A stretch of 64,000 nucleotides of DNA from Steromphala cineraria (Eukaryota > Mollusca > Gastropoda > Trochida > Trochidae): positions 21,934,171 to 21,998,170 of the forward strand of contig OU744724.1 of assembly GCA_916613615.1 (NCBI GenBank). Direction: 5' to 3'. Below the pieces are notes generated by a model. It was not told the origin of the DNA and searched no databases. It saw only the letters and a list, made by a program, of their open reading frames with translations. Shown here in pieces: positions 39,001 to 52,600 of this stretch. The position numbers were made by a program, and so were the translations under genes. How positions within the stretch are numbered: the stretch's first letter is position 1; each line of letters starts with the position of its first letter.

Positions 39001-42000
39001 AAATATATAAAAAATAAACCGTAATCGTATTTGATTTTCAAGCGAGATGTGTTTTTCCCCAACACGTTGACCGTGCCATTTGAACAAATCGAGCATAGCG
39101 CAGTCTTGATCCCGCCGACTGTCGATGTTACATCACTGGAATCGTTAATTTCAAATTAATAAGTCGCTTAAATATGAAATTTTTGTACGAATAGGATTGG
39201 TAAGACATCCATGTCCACTATTTTAGGTTTAAATTTTGTTTGTCAATAGAATTATTGTTCGTATAAACAATTTCGCCAAAAAAATTCTCGTAACTAAATT
39301 GGCATTGGCATGTCGCTGATATGACGCCATGAATGGGGGGTATCTCATAAAACAAGCTTAGCAGTAATAAACTAAATGGTGTTTTAAAATCGAAAAAAAA
39401 TCTAGAATTGTAAAAAAATACATTTTAGACACCACACATTTTTTTTGTTTGTTTAATGTTCCAGAATTATTGTACAAATACGATTAGAAAATATGGGCTA
39501 CGTGATTGTCATGTAAATCATTGGCGCTGTTTTGATATGTGCCCCGCCGTAGCGAAGGAAATCTCAATCCAAGTTAAAATGTATTTTGCATCTATTCTGC
39601 AATGAATTTCCGTAAACCCTTTAACAGTCATTCGTAGAATGTATTTCATTCTTAGTTTTAAGTGGAAAAATTATAGGATGACACTGATCTCAAAATATTT
39701 GATTTAAACAGCATTGTCATCGTTCAATATTTTCGCTATCTTGCGAGATGTTACTATCTTTTTTCATCTGTCATTAGTGGCGATATCAATAAGAGATGGA
39801 CGTATATTTGTATGAAAACGACAATATTTAATACTCATATTTGGGACATAGAAAGGCAAATCGATTACTTAAACTTTTGTGTGATTTTGAAATTGATTGA
39901 TACGTTATTTGTAAAAACATCAACACGGAAGTAAATTGCATCGTTGAGTAAATATTTTGACTGCTTGAAATTACGTTGAAAATTTATCATTACAACTAAC
40001 ATCGTTTGTAACAAGCTCTTGTTTGTTGGAAGAAAGTCGTATTCGTGCAGAATTTTTTTTTTCTGGTACAGAATTTATTTCTGAATAAACTGATATAAAT
40101 TATTCTCTACAGAAAAATTTATTGACAAAATAGTCCGATTTTGAAAATTAAGTACAAAATTATGACTTGTGTAATTTTTCATTTTTATTCATTGTCATGT
40201 GGATATAAACCTAATTCTAAAAAAATGATTGATTATTTGGGAAAAATAAAAACTATGACAAGTTAGAAAATCAATTTATTTACAAGAATTTATTTTATTT
40301 TTTAAAATTATGTGTTTTAGAAAGGAGGGAGAAGCTAAATATGATAGAATCCAATGTGACGTCATTGTTAAAATTTTACACTTTTGAAGCTCCAAGCAAA
40401 AACTTCAAAACAATCCAGCAGGCAGAAGGTTAAAGGGACAGTCCTATCAGGGTATTTATTGTGAAATCAAAATTCAAGGGGACATTTAAAAAAATGTATG
40501 CCTATAATGCCAATTATTAATGATTATAACACAACAAAATTGAAACAGGTTACTGGGAGTAACAATTTTGTTGATTTATGTTTGAAAAATTGATAAAGAA
40601 GAATGTACAAGTTAATTTCATTTCCACAAAAATACCCCGATAGGACTGCCCTTTTAAGGGATTTCAAGTTTCCAGAATTTTTGGATTGTCTTCTCAGCAT
40701 AACTTAGAATTTTGTTTGCAGAAAAAACACAAAAACAAAGGGAATTTTGGGGCCAAATACAAAAAAAACCCATTTGTTGAGGACCTGAAACAAGAGGGTT
40801 TCTATATCTACTTTAATATATCAGTCATACATATCATATCTGTAGCATATACATATATCATTCTGACACTATTTCTTCACTTCCCTGTATTTTCAAGTAC
40901 TGGTACTACTTCCTACACGCCTACTTGAAGTGGCAGAACTTGTTACAGTCTTCTGTTGGACTCATCTAATAGATCCGTTTATTTGAAAGATTCTGAGAAA
41001 AGCAAACCATGCTTTAATAAACTAAATAAGGAAACTGATATGGGTGATATTGGCTTGTGCATGTTCAACTGAAACTGAGATCATTGTAAGATTTCCTTGA
41101 TTCTAAAATTGGGCATGTTGCTAAGCAAGAAGTGTGTAATTCTAAAGTAGATCCGTTTCCCTTATTATGGCAGGCTAAAATAAGCGTTTTGTGGCGAGAT
41201 AAAAACCTAAATAACTCAATTGTTTGTGCTGTTCAAATATTTCATCAGTGTTTTTGTCACTGAGGTTTCAAGACATTGGCAGGGATATATTGCTCATAAA
41301 GAGTATAAAATCATATAATTTGGAAGGTCATCTTCATCTTTTTTTAATGTAATTTTACCAATTTCTCTTTATTTATCAGTGACATTAATATCATGTTTTG
41401 TAAATAAAATATGAATTAGTTTGCATTGCTGATGAATTTACTAAACTATTCAAGTATTTTAGAAGTCTTGTTAGAATAGTTTAATTGATTTGAGCTAGTT
41501 TCATGTAAACTTGATAATATTGTAAGTTACCTTTTCTTAGGCCTACTATGTTACTTGGAAAATATAAAGAACAAAAGGTGTTTTGTTGAATTTTCATAAA
41601 TGCAATTTGAATTTACATTTTTTTTAAATATGTATTTTTCTGAATCTACTTTTATTGAGTGAAAATGTTCTAGAATGCTTTTAGATTTCTTGGTACCCAT
41701 CTGACTGGAAACCTGTGACATGTACTAGTGTTTGTAAAAAATGATGGAAACTCTCCCATGAGAATGAAACCAGAGATGCTTCTTTACCTCACACATTGGT
41801 CGTGCGTTTATCAATTTTGCTTTCATTCACCTTCTTTTGTGAAAAACTTAATGATAACTGCATGATGTACAGTTTTCTCACTTTCCGTAATTTCAATAGG
41901 CGAGCTATGTTCATCAGGCGGAACCTCCTATGTATACGATTAATTGAGAATGTTTTGCTTTTCAAAAGGGCCTATCTCAATAGAGGCCACAATGACACTG

Positions 42001-45000
42001 TTTTGTACGTATTCTTGTTTCCATTCTATGAACTATGACTTCCCCTCATATTGCACTAAATGCCTTGTTGCGATATTCAAGACACAAATTATAGACTGTG
42101 TATGGTAATTGAATAACGTCCTTGTAATGAGAGTTAGATGATGTTTTCACCATGTGCATTACTTCCTCATTATTGCGAGACAGACAGGCGATCAATGATC
42201 TGAAATAAATGACATTTTGGTGTTTTTTAGCCAAAGAATTTTCTTTAGCCATACATGTTCTGTCAGGCTGTCAACATTTATTTGTATGAGACCTCCAGAA
42301 GCCAATATCTTGTGTATTAAAGAAACTCAAGATGTTTGTCTTGATTTTAATTCTAATGTAGCGATATGAACTTTTCTTTTCTGCATGCGTTTTCTTAGTT
42401 TTTTGCTATCAACTTTATTTGAAGCCAAGGTTATGTCATTATCACAAAAGGGAATAAATCTGTGATTGAGTTGATCAGAACCGTTTTTAGACAGAAATTA
42501 AGGAATACTCTTGATAGTTTCAATGACAGTTTAGCTCTGAATTCCTTGAAGTGGCTTCAAGCAAGTCACAGCTAAGAACTTACAAATTTGTTCACAAAGA
42601 TTGTCAAAACCTTTATGTAAATTCAAAGAAACATTTCTAACTATGTTTTTTATGCCCCCAAATAAAAAATTCTGGGGTATATTGTTTTTGCCCTGTCTGT
42701 CTGTCAGCTAGTCTGTCAGTCTGTTTGTACCAAAAAAACCTTTAACCTTGCTCATAACTTTTGATTGCTTGGGGATAGACTTTTGATATTTCACATGTGC
42801 ATCTATCATAAGATCTTTCAGATGAGGTCATAACTTTAAATGACCTCAGGACCTTGACCTTGGCACTTTTGAAAACTTTACCTATGCTATAGTTTGACCT
42901 GTGATATTTCAGAAATATCTTGAGTACATATTGACACAAAAATATACATTTACAATTTCCTGAATAACGGGGCATCAGTGTTTAACAATTTTAATAACAA
43001 ACACATCTTGTTTTTCCTCAGACGGTTGCTGCAGATGGGGGTGTACAACTCAGAACTGTACAACAACCTGGGTCTGTGTTGTTTCTACGCTCAGCAATAC
43101 GACATGACGCTCACATGCTTCGAGAGGGCGCTGTCACTCGCTGACGATCAGACTCTTGGAGATGTATGGTTTAATGTTGGCCATGTTGCGCTTGTAAGTA
43201 TTTTGATTTTGAAAATAAAAAATTGGATGAAAAAAATTATTTTAATTGGCTAAAATTTTGATTGGCCCGACTGCTTTTTAGTTACGTTTAGGTGTTTCCA
43301 ATGGAAAGAGAGTGAAAGTGAAAAGAAAGTAAAATACCATGATCACAAAAATTAAAAGTTAATTAAAAATTAAAAATGTGTTAAGTATACATCAAATCAA
43401 TGCTTTTCTTAGGTAACTGTTGCTGTTATTGTTTGGCTTCATGTAAAAATAATGTCAGATGATTTCTGAATTTTACGTCTTGATTGTTTGCCTACCCTTA
43501 ATTTGTAATATTCTCAAATATAAAATTAAAATGTCTTTTCTCTGTGTTTGCATTTTTGAGAACTTTTAGATCAGCACTAAACAAAAAAATCATATGATGA
43601 TAATGACTTGTCTTTGGTCCTGTAAAAGAGTGTCCACAATACATACATGATAAAACATATATGAAGTCCCAGGAACTATTCAAATAGAAGAAAATCAATC
43701 ATTTTCTTAATCCAGGAATATATCAGATTTTATACCATAAGCAACAATTAAATGTGTGTCAGGTAGATTTTGGATGTCATAAACACCAATTAGATATGAG
43801 AAGTGTATAATTGTTGTTAAGCCCTTGGTGCTATAAGGTTTAACTCCTACTTTGACAGTGTATATATCATGGGTGAAATACACGCCCTGATGTACATTAC
43901 CTGCTGTATCACATGTCAAGCATCTGACAGGTGATCAGTTTCATCTGATTATTCCCAGGTAGGTGCAGTGTGATTGGTCAGTGATGTGTATCCAACGGAT
44001 ATTGACCAGTAAGTGACCGGTGTAAATAACCTGGGAAATATAAACCTGATATACACAGGAGATTACTGTTAAGTGTCCACCCCATATTCCCTATCTTCTA
44101 AGGTATCAATAATCAAAATATGTGGCAATATTGGGCAGATTAGTAATTAGATTAAGAATGTTTGTCACAATCTTAGATATGTTTTACCCAAAAATTTCTA
44201 TATTTTTAATTTGTATTTATCATTTCTTATTAATTTCAAGAAGTCATTCGATTTTGACAAAATTCTCTTGTGATTTAGTGTCAATTTAGGATTTCTTCTT
44301 CCTGAAACTATGTTTAAGTAAAGTCTCAACTTTTTTTGAACAAGATGTTAATTTGAAATCGTCTAAATACTTATGGTTGGACATATTTCTGCCATGTGTA
44401 CCAAGGCAATAAAAGAGAGGAGGTGTGAAGTATAACACCTCCATGTGAAATATACGTGATAACTACACCCCACTAACTGCACTGGTAGTAAACAAACCTG
44501 GCTGTGAAATATACGTGATATCTACACCCTGACATTGACATATAGGAAAAGGCTCAGGGAAATCAATAGCTGTTAATTAAGACGTGCAATTTATCAAAGA
44601 GATGACACGGCGTCCCTTCTGTTAGACATTGATTTTTTGGAGTATATGTTTTGTCTGTAATCAACCCTTAGTCATATGACCAAGTTCCTCATTGACTAAT
44701 ACTTTGTTCATATCATATTTGTAAAGAATATGCTATGAAAGCTATTAATTATATGATATGATTTCATATGCCATGTCTTTGCTTGTGAATATCTTTTTTA
44801 TACGATAGGGAAACTTATTGATTAAAGATATATGAAAACTATTTGTTATCTTTCAGCTGTATATCACTTGTAGAAAATTTCAACAACATTATTTATTCCA
44901 TGGCTGAAAGACAGTGTTACTGTGTAGGTTCCCAAGTTATTAATTTTGAATGGTTTTGCTTGGTAAATACTCAAATCAATGTAATAAGCATGAAAGCACT

Positions 45001-46631
45001 TCTCTACAATTCTCTGGATTAGATACAATGACATCTATGATGAATTCAAACAAGTCCAGCTCTCCCTTTCTAAAACTCGACGTAACAGTTCATTGAAAAC
45101 AATGTGCACATTTTAATTGACTTTGCTCTAATTTTGATTCAGATTTACTAGGCAGTGTCATACTAATCAGCTCCGTGGTTATGTTCTATTAAAGAGACAC
45201 AGAGTATGTTGATAGGATCACATATGTCAAATTTTGAAATCGATGTTATTACATCGGGAACCACTAAATGTTACTGAAAACAACAAGTTAAAGGTCAACC
45301 AGTACGTTAAAGCGAAAATACGACCATTCAAAGTCGGGATTTTGATCGAAAACCGGACAATGTGGCTCGAGTGGTGCGCGCAAATTCGCCAAACGTAATT
45401 TTGAAACCTTGTCATAAGCTGACAGGAAGATATATTCGATTCGATAGTGTTTATTATGTATTATAACTAATAGGTAGATTAATTGGATGCATAATTTCGA
45501 ATATTAAACGTATTTGAGATGTTTTCTTTATTTTTCCATAAAATCAAGCATTTTAGAGATATTATGCATAAATGGATATATTTGCAAGTCCAGTGATGAG
45601 ATATGAACTTCAATCAACATATTAGATATTTTGTAGCTTATCAAAACCAAATAAAATTTTAACAAAGATACTCAGTGTCACTTTAAGGTGAAAAAAACAT
45701 TTCCATTTTGTATCTACCCCATGTTGTCATTCCCCTTTTGGGTACCTTTTAGCTTCATATCCCAAAGTTACCTTTAATTCCATAAATTGTAATTGTCTGT
45801 TTAAAGGGTGACCACCTTTTCTTATTTGAACCCCAACCTTCAAAAATTGCTGGATTTATCACAAGATGCAAGAATGTAAGAAGTTGACTCTCTTCTATTG
45901 ACATTGGTCTTTTGTTAATCATATTAAGTAATGTTCTTATTTACCTACAGGGTATAGGAGACATGAGTTTAGCCTACCAGTGTTTCCGAATGGCTCTAGC
46001 AAGTAACAACGACCACGCTGAGGCGTATAACAATCTGGGAGTTCTTGAACTGCGAAGAGGACACATTGAACAGGTGAGGTGTTAGCAGCAATCGTCTCCA
46101 AAATAAACAAGATTTTTTACAGGCTTGGACTAGCTTATGTATATGATCTCATCACACTGGTGTTATACATATTAATATATATATATATATTAATTTTCAA
46201 TTCTATGGCCCTCATACAATACAATACAACTTGACCAATATAAAAAAGATGGGCAAGTACAGGAAAAATTTACCAATACCTGACAATCTAGGCATGTGCA
46301 CCCACTTCTTGAACAATGATAAAAATACTGCTCTTCCTTTAAAAAAATACTCAAAATCCACTTTAAAGCACTGGTGGGTTCCTGCTATCAGGACTTCATT
46401 GGTGACCGTGACTTTATAGCATTGTTTGCTATGTGAAGTCACCATTTCAAAATAATATTTTGCCCTAGGACCTAGTATGAAATGTGAAACCTGATGTGAT
46501 TTGTCTTTGATAATATTTGAGTAAATCTGCATTGCCTATCCATAATCCTAGCTTCGTCTTAATGATGCATTTATTATGAGTTTTTATGAAGTATTGGTGA
46601 TAGTGGTATCGATGATGATGATGATGACGAC

Positions 46632-46689
<58 letters not shown>

Positions 46690-49600
46690 GACATGATAAT
46701 AATTAAACTGATACAGGTTTAAAAATCACCGGTCTTTCATTTGAAGAAAGGTTTATATCGACAAATTGTTGATATGCTTGATGATCCATGGCGTCTTAAA
46801 TAAAAACATGAAGGTCATAGAGTTCGTGTTCATCCTTTCATGCCCTTGAAGTATAGACAGAAGAAGCTCTGTCCTTCATCTCAAATACAATTACCATAGT
46901 AAATTTTTTTCTGAATCATTTTGTTTTGATTGAATCAAACAAACATAAGTTGGACGATGAATAAATGGTCTGTGAATTAACAATGATAATTAGGATTCTT
47001 TGCTACTTAGATGATTAAATGGTCCATGGTGATTTCTAATAATGAAAAACAGATGTCAAGGTTAATTTTGTTATGAAATCAACAGTTCATCTTCATTTGA
47101 GTTCTGAGAGAACTCCTTCAGCTTCATGTTTTCTCAGTGGATGTAATTCATTCTTTCATAAGTAACAGCTATATAGGATCATTCAACATTTTGAACTGAC
47201 AGTTTTAATTCGTAATTGGTTGAATTAAGGTTAAAATATTATAACCTCAACTGAAGTGACTCTGATGTTCATTTTTCAATTGGGTTCTACTTTGTCAGGG
47301 TAAACCTCCATAATCAGTTTCCCAGGCTTTCTCTTGCAATGTCAGAAGATCTCACTTAGAATTCCTGGATTTTTCTATAGGCATATGCTCGATACGTAAT
47401 TCTTTTGGGTGGAAATTATAAATGTTTTGAATTTGATGATTCTTGCCCAATAGATACAATCATTATCAGAATTTTGAAAACTCAAGTGTTCATGCCTGGT
47501 TGTCCATAACATAAACTAGTCGGTTAAACTAGGAACAATTTGACACCACAGAAGCCACATCATTGTACTTGAACATCAACACAATTAGATCACTCAAATG
47601 TCACATACTTGATCATCATTGCTTGGTGATACTAGTTTTATATAATGAGTTGAAACAAGGGCTAAATAACAGGAAGTTGATATAGTGTATATACCATGTG
47701 TGTGATACAGGGTCTATTTGATTGCTTCATTACATGGGAGAGTTGTTTGTTCTTTAAAAGCTGACATGAATGACTCATGCTTTCAGAATGATGATTAATT
47801 ATCAGTTAAGTACATGTGAATAAAATTTTTGAATATTCACATCTCTGATATAAGCGATGTATGACCTGTGTTTCATGCAATTTATGCCTTATATTACACT
47901 CGTCTTTGAATGGCATTTAAAAGTGGTATACATGCAAACAGCAAGGTTTTTTGATAACAACCTCTTTATAGTGAATATCACAATGTTTTTGAGTTTATGC
48001 TAACTCCTCCCTCATGGGGACAACATCCAACCTAATGAAGGAGTAAGCATATATTTAAAAATGTCGTGATTTTCACATAAAGAATGTGTTATTTCCAAAT
48101 CTTGCTGTTCCTATATATTACCTAATTAAACAATTTCTAATTCAGCTAAAGGCAATCAAATGTGATAAACAATACTTGACAAATTAATACATTCTGTAAC
48201 TTTAACCCATTTGAAACTCATTTGAAAAGTATGCTTTTAAAATTATTTTGCAAGTCGTTCGAAATAACTAAAGTTGTAAAGATTACGGTATCCAAGTGTC
48301 AAATGATGAGGGATATAACCATATTTGTGAAAATGATTAATGTTTCATAGCTTAAGAGAAAGCCTTTAACCCTTCCAGACCATTATCCACATTCTTACAC
48401 AGACCGAGGCAGTTTACTCAGCAATATAATCAATATCTGAGTTAACTAGGGATGTCAAATATGACTAAAAGTTAAAAAATTATAATCTTAAGAAAATATT
48501 TCAGGCAGCGTAAGAGTTGGACTACCATAGTAAATCTGAAAAGCGACCTGTTTTAGAAATCAATGCAAAAAAAGCGCTTATTTTGATTTAATATGATACA
48601 GCCCAAAACTATTTTTTTATAAATGAATAGATAATGTCCCTTAAAATGCTTTCATTTAAGTAGCTTCTCATTGTTTATCCTTTTCAATGAATGTGCATTA
48701 GTTTTTGACAACTTTTATCTGAACGGGACATAACTCAACTGTTGCATTATCCTCATTAAATAGTAATCACTTTTATAAAATAGAAGTAAAAATCTGGGAT
48801 AATTGTCATTGTCCCGTCCAATTTAACTGAATGAGTTGCAACTGTAAGACACTTTACAAAACAAATGCCTAGAAAGAACCAAACATTTACAGAGACAATA
48901 GTTTTTTTCAGTTTTTCAAAATTTTCCCAATAAAAATTGCTTTATACTCTCTTCAGAGGGTCATACATCCATGACTAATTCATCTGTAGTCTTAGAAGAA
49001 ATTATCCAAAACTGTTGGGAACCATTTTAGTGAGGATACATTTTAATCATTTAAGTAGGGAGACAGATTCACATTGTGTTAACAAACATGATATATTAGT
49101 TTTAGGACTGCTACTAATAATATCATTGTCTTTCAATTGGTAAAAAAAAATTCCCTAAAAAACATGCCTCTGCCCTGTTAAACATTTATTAGGATGAATA
49201 CAGTATATCCGTCCAGCTCAATCATGTGTTATGTAAGACTAGGCTCCGCTAGCTAATCAATATCTCTGTGATCTAGCGGTGTGGAGGTGAGGAAAAACTT
49301 AGATAATACGATAATTGACAAAATTGCATCACCAGATCCATCTCCATATTTCCCTCTAGTATTTCTAGAGGATGATTTCTGGAGATGTTGGTTGGGTTTG
49401 GAAAGGAAGAACTGAGGGTGGAAATACAATGAATGCATCATTTAGGTTTGAATACTTTGCCAGTGTAAAATTGTTAAGTTGAAGATCAATATTTGTGTTG
49501 TTTTTTAATTATTTCCTCTTGTATATGTGTGATGAAAGAGTTGTTGGTTTTTCTGAAGTGTAATAAATGAAATACAAAGTATCTTTATTATCTCAATTAC

Positions 49601-52600
49601 AATATATTTCCAACATTTGCCCCCAGCACCCAACAGCCACATGTAGTAAGTGTATATAGTGCCAGTTTATGCAATGCTCTTTTATCATTTTGCTGAACGA
49701 CAAACTAAAAAGCAATATCTCATGTTTCTTAACCTTTCAGTTGAAAAGCTGTGGCTTTACCAAATGAACTCATTTATGAGCTATGACTTTGTTATACCGG
49801 ACAGTGATTCTCATAAGAATCTTGGTAGTAGATGCGAGATTACGTTCAAACCATTCTGAGTGACTTACTAACTGTGATCACAGGGATTTGCAGAAAAAGA
49901 TACAAAATCAAACAATGACTGTCAAAACAGTATGTTGATTTTAAAACTTTAGATATCTAAAAATTGTTATCCATAAAATACTTGTTCTCTTTTACTTATC
50001 TTTATAAAGGGAAGTCAAAAGGGTCACATGAAATATAAAAGGACAAAATTCTAGTGAAAACGCCCCACTAGAAAGTCACAAATACCACTTAGAGAAGTTT
50101 TGATATGATGTTCATTGATTGCATAAATTTAATTTCAAAATAATACTAAACCCTTATTGAACAAAGCAATGTATTTTATTTCGAAAAAATTTGCATTATT
50201 TTATCAAATCAAGACGCAGCAAACCTTATATCAGTCCTAAGGAGACATTACTAAGCTATGTACAATTCAAATCTCTGTGCAACAGGTCCGCTACAGGCAC
50301 TAATGGAGACTGGTTTAGTAGTGGAAGCCTACACAGTAGATTACTGCATCTTTGGGAGCTTTATAGAGCTGATCCATGCTCCTTTACAGACCGAAGATGG
50401 TTCTTTTACTGCCCTGTGTGTCTGAATAGCTGTCTAAAGTAGCATATATCTATGGGGTGACTCCTCATAGCACAGAATTGATTTTCCAGGAATGTATTTA
50501 GAACCTTAAGTGTCTATACAATTGATGGACATTTGCAAGTTACATTGCTCCTGAGGCTGGTCATAGATAAATTTTGATGCTTTGGGAAATGGATGTTTTC
50601 AAGAAATTATTCAGAATCATCGGATGACTATGAATTTGACAAGGATTTGGGACTCAGAGAGGGAGTTATATTCCTTGGTTCAATTGGGTAGACTTCTCTT
50701 AGTCTAGTTCAGAGTATGTACAACTGTAACAATGCTTGTCATTTATGTTGGTTTATGAAAAGGGTTATGCTTTGATTTACTTATGTTCTTTTTTCAGTCA
50801 TGTTAATTTGGTTAAGTTAAAAAGTTAAGACTAACCGGATGATTTGGTGTAAATGTTTTTGTTTTATGCATACCTGGATATGAAGAAGCAGATCTCTTAT
50901 TACCATCATGTTTCAGAACTGAAAAATAATGCATAGATGGTGTCATTTTCCAAAATGGTGTCCAAAATGATCTGTAAACTTAAAAACAGTGAATGACATT
51001 TTCCACTGCACAAGCAAATAGCGTTTTTTCATGTCAAACCATGTCATCTATTTGTATCGTAGAAACGGGAGGCTACGTCAATTTATAACAGTTTTATTAA
51101 AGCCCATGAGCTTGTATTAGAAAAATGTTCCATATTAGCCCATGGGTAACAAGAGAGCTTGCTTTTGGATAATCTTGGTAAAGGTTCTTTGTGCAAAATA
51201 GCAAGGTTTGATAAGACAATTGATGATATATGTGGTAAAATGTTTTTATCAAATGATTAAAGTTCCAGGCTTAATTTGGTTAAATTGCATTTCTTTGGAA
51301 AATGTAGAATGTACATTACATTATCATTTATGTTAGAAGCATTTTCATTGAAAAGACATTCATATACAGAATCAGAAATTTATCACAGATTCATTAGACC
51401 AATAAATTCAGATTTCATTATACTTTGTTTTCATATGATGGACCTTGGGAAGCAAAGCATTTATTTTTATGCTGAAGTTGTGATTTTGTATTCAAACTAC
51501 AGTAATAAATATTGTTCTTGTTTGTCTTGACTTCGGTCAGTGACTTCTATGACCCTTTGAAAAGTCAATGTCACATTGACCTCTTCTCTCATAATGATTG
51601 GCTAAGGTCAAGAGAGCATTAGCCAATAGCTGCAGGCGCTTTCCATATCATCTCATCTATTTTCATGTCATATCCTATGTGATAGAATCTCAGATTATTC
51701 CATATTGAGGATTATTTGTCTCAGATTTACATTACTTACATCATGATTTGCTGAAATATTATCTGTAGGAGTTGGTTATGTTTGATGTTTATCTGATAAT
51801 AAGAAATCCAATGGTGTCTGTGGCCATTTGTGAACATTTTTATAGCAATGCTGCAACATTTGTCACATTTGAAGGCTGATTACATCATCTGTTATCTAGT
51901 ATTCAGGGATGTTGAGGATCATATCTCTGTTAATATGTTTATCCTGGAATATTCTGGAAAGATCATTGGCCTTTAGAGACTTTTCTCAGATCCTTTAGGC
52001 ATGTATCATGAATGATAAAAATTCAAGAGGGAACAAAAAAAGTTTGAGCTCAGAAGAAGTGAAAAAGTGATGATCATGATAATGATAGGTCTTATGTCAT
52101 TACATTAGTGTCCACTTGTTATGTGGCATGATCTTGTTCTCGCCCCGAGTTGATATAAAGGCCACCTCCAACACAGCTTTTACCTGGTATCCATTTGCAC
52201 AATTGGGTGAACAGGGCCACATTTTGAATTTAGTCATTCACCCATTAGAAGGCGAGACCACAACTTCTTCAAATCATTTGGGACATTGAATCATCCTTCT
52301 TATTCCTAGTAAATTCTTCCATGAGGTCACTTACCTCCCGGAGAGCCACGCAAAATGTTGCTGAAATTGAACCATACTCATGCCACCTCAGTGATCATTA
52401 TTTTTTATCAGCGCATGATAAAAAAAAATGTAGAGAAAAATTATCAGGTAGTAAATTGCTTTTATATTTGCTGTCATGAAAACTAATTTTGACATGACAT
52501 ATTGACAAATAAATTTATATCTATAATTTTATATTCAATGACATTATCATTAACCCTTATTAAGAGTGACCTCAAATCTTTACATACGTACAATTATATT

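Noticed and set aside
42978..43021. Extension of TTC8 exon 8 upstream using an in-frame Met (MFNNFNNKHILFFL)
   Set aside because: This is mobile-element and pyrimidine-tract sequence; the AG at 43020-43021 completes the Arg codon from exon 7 exactly as expected.
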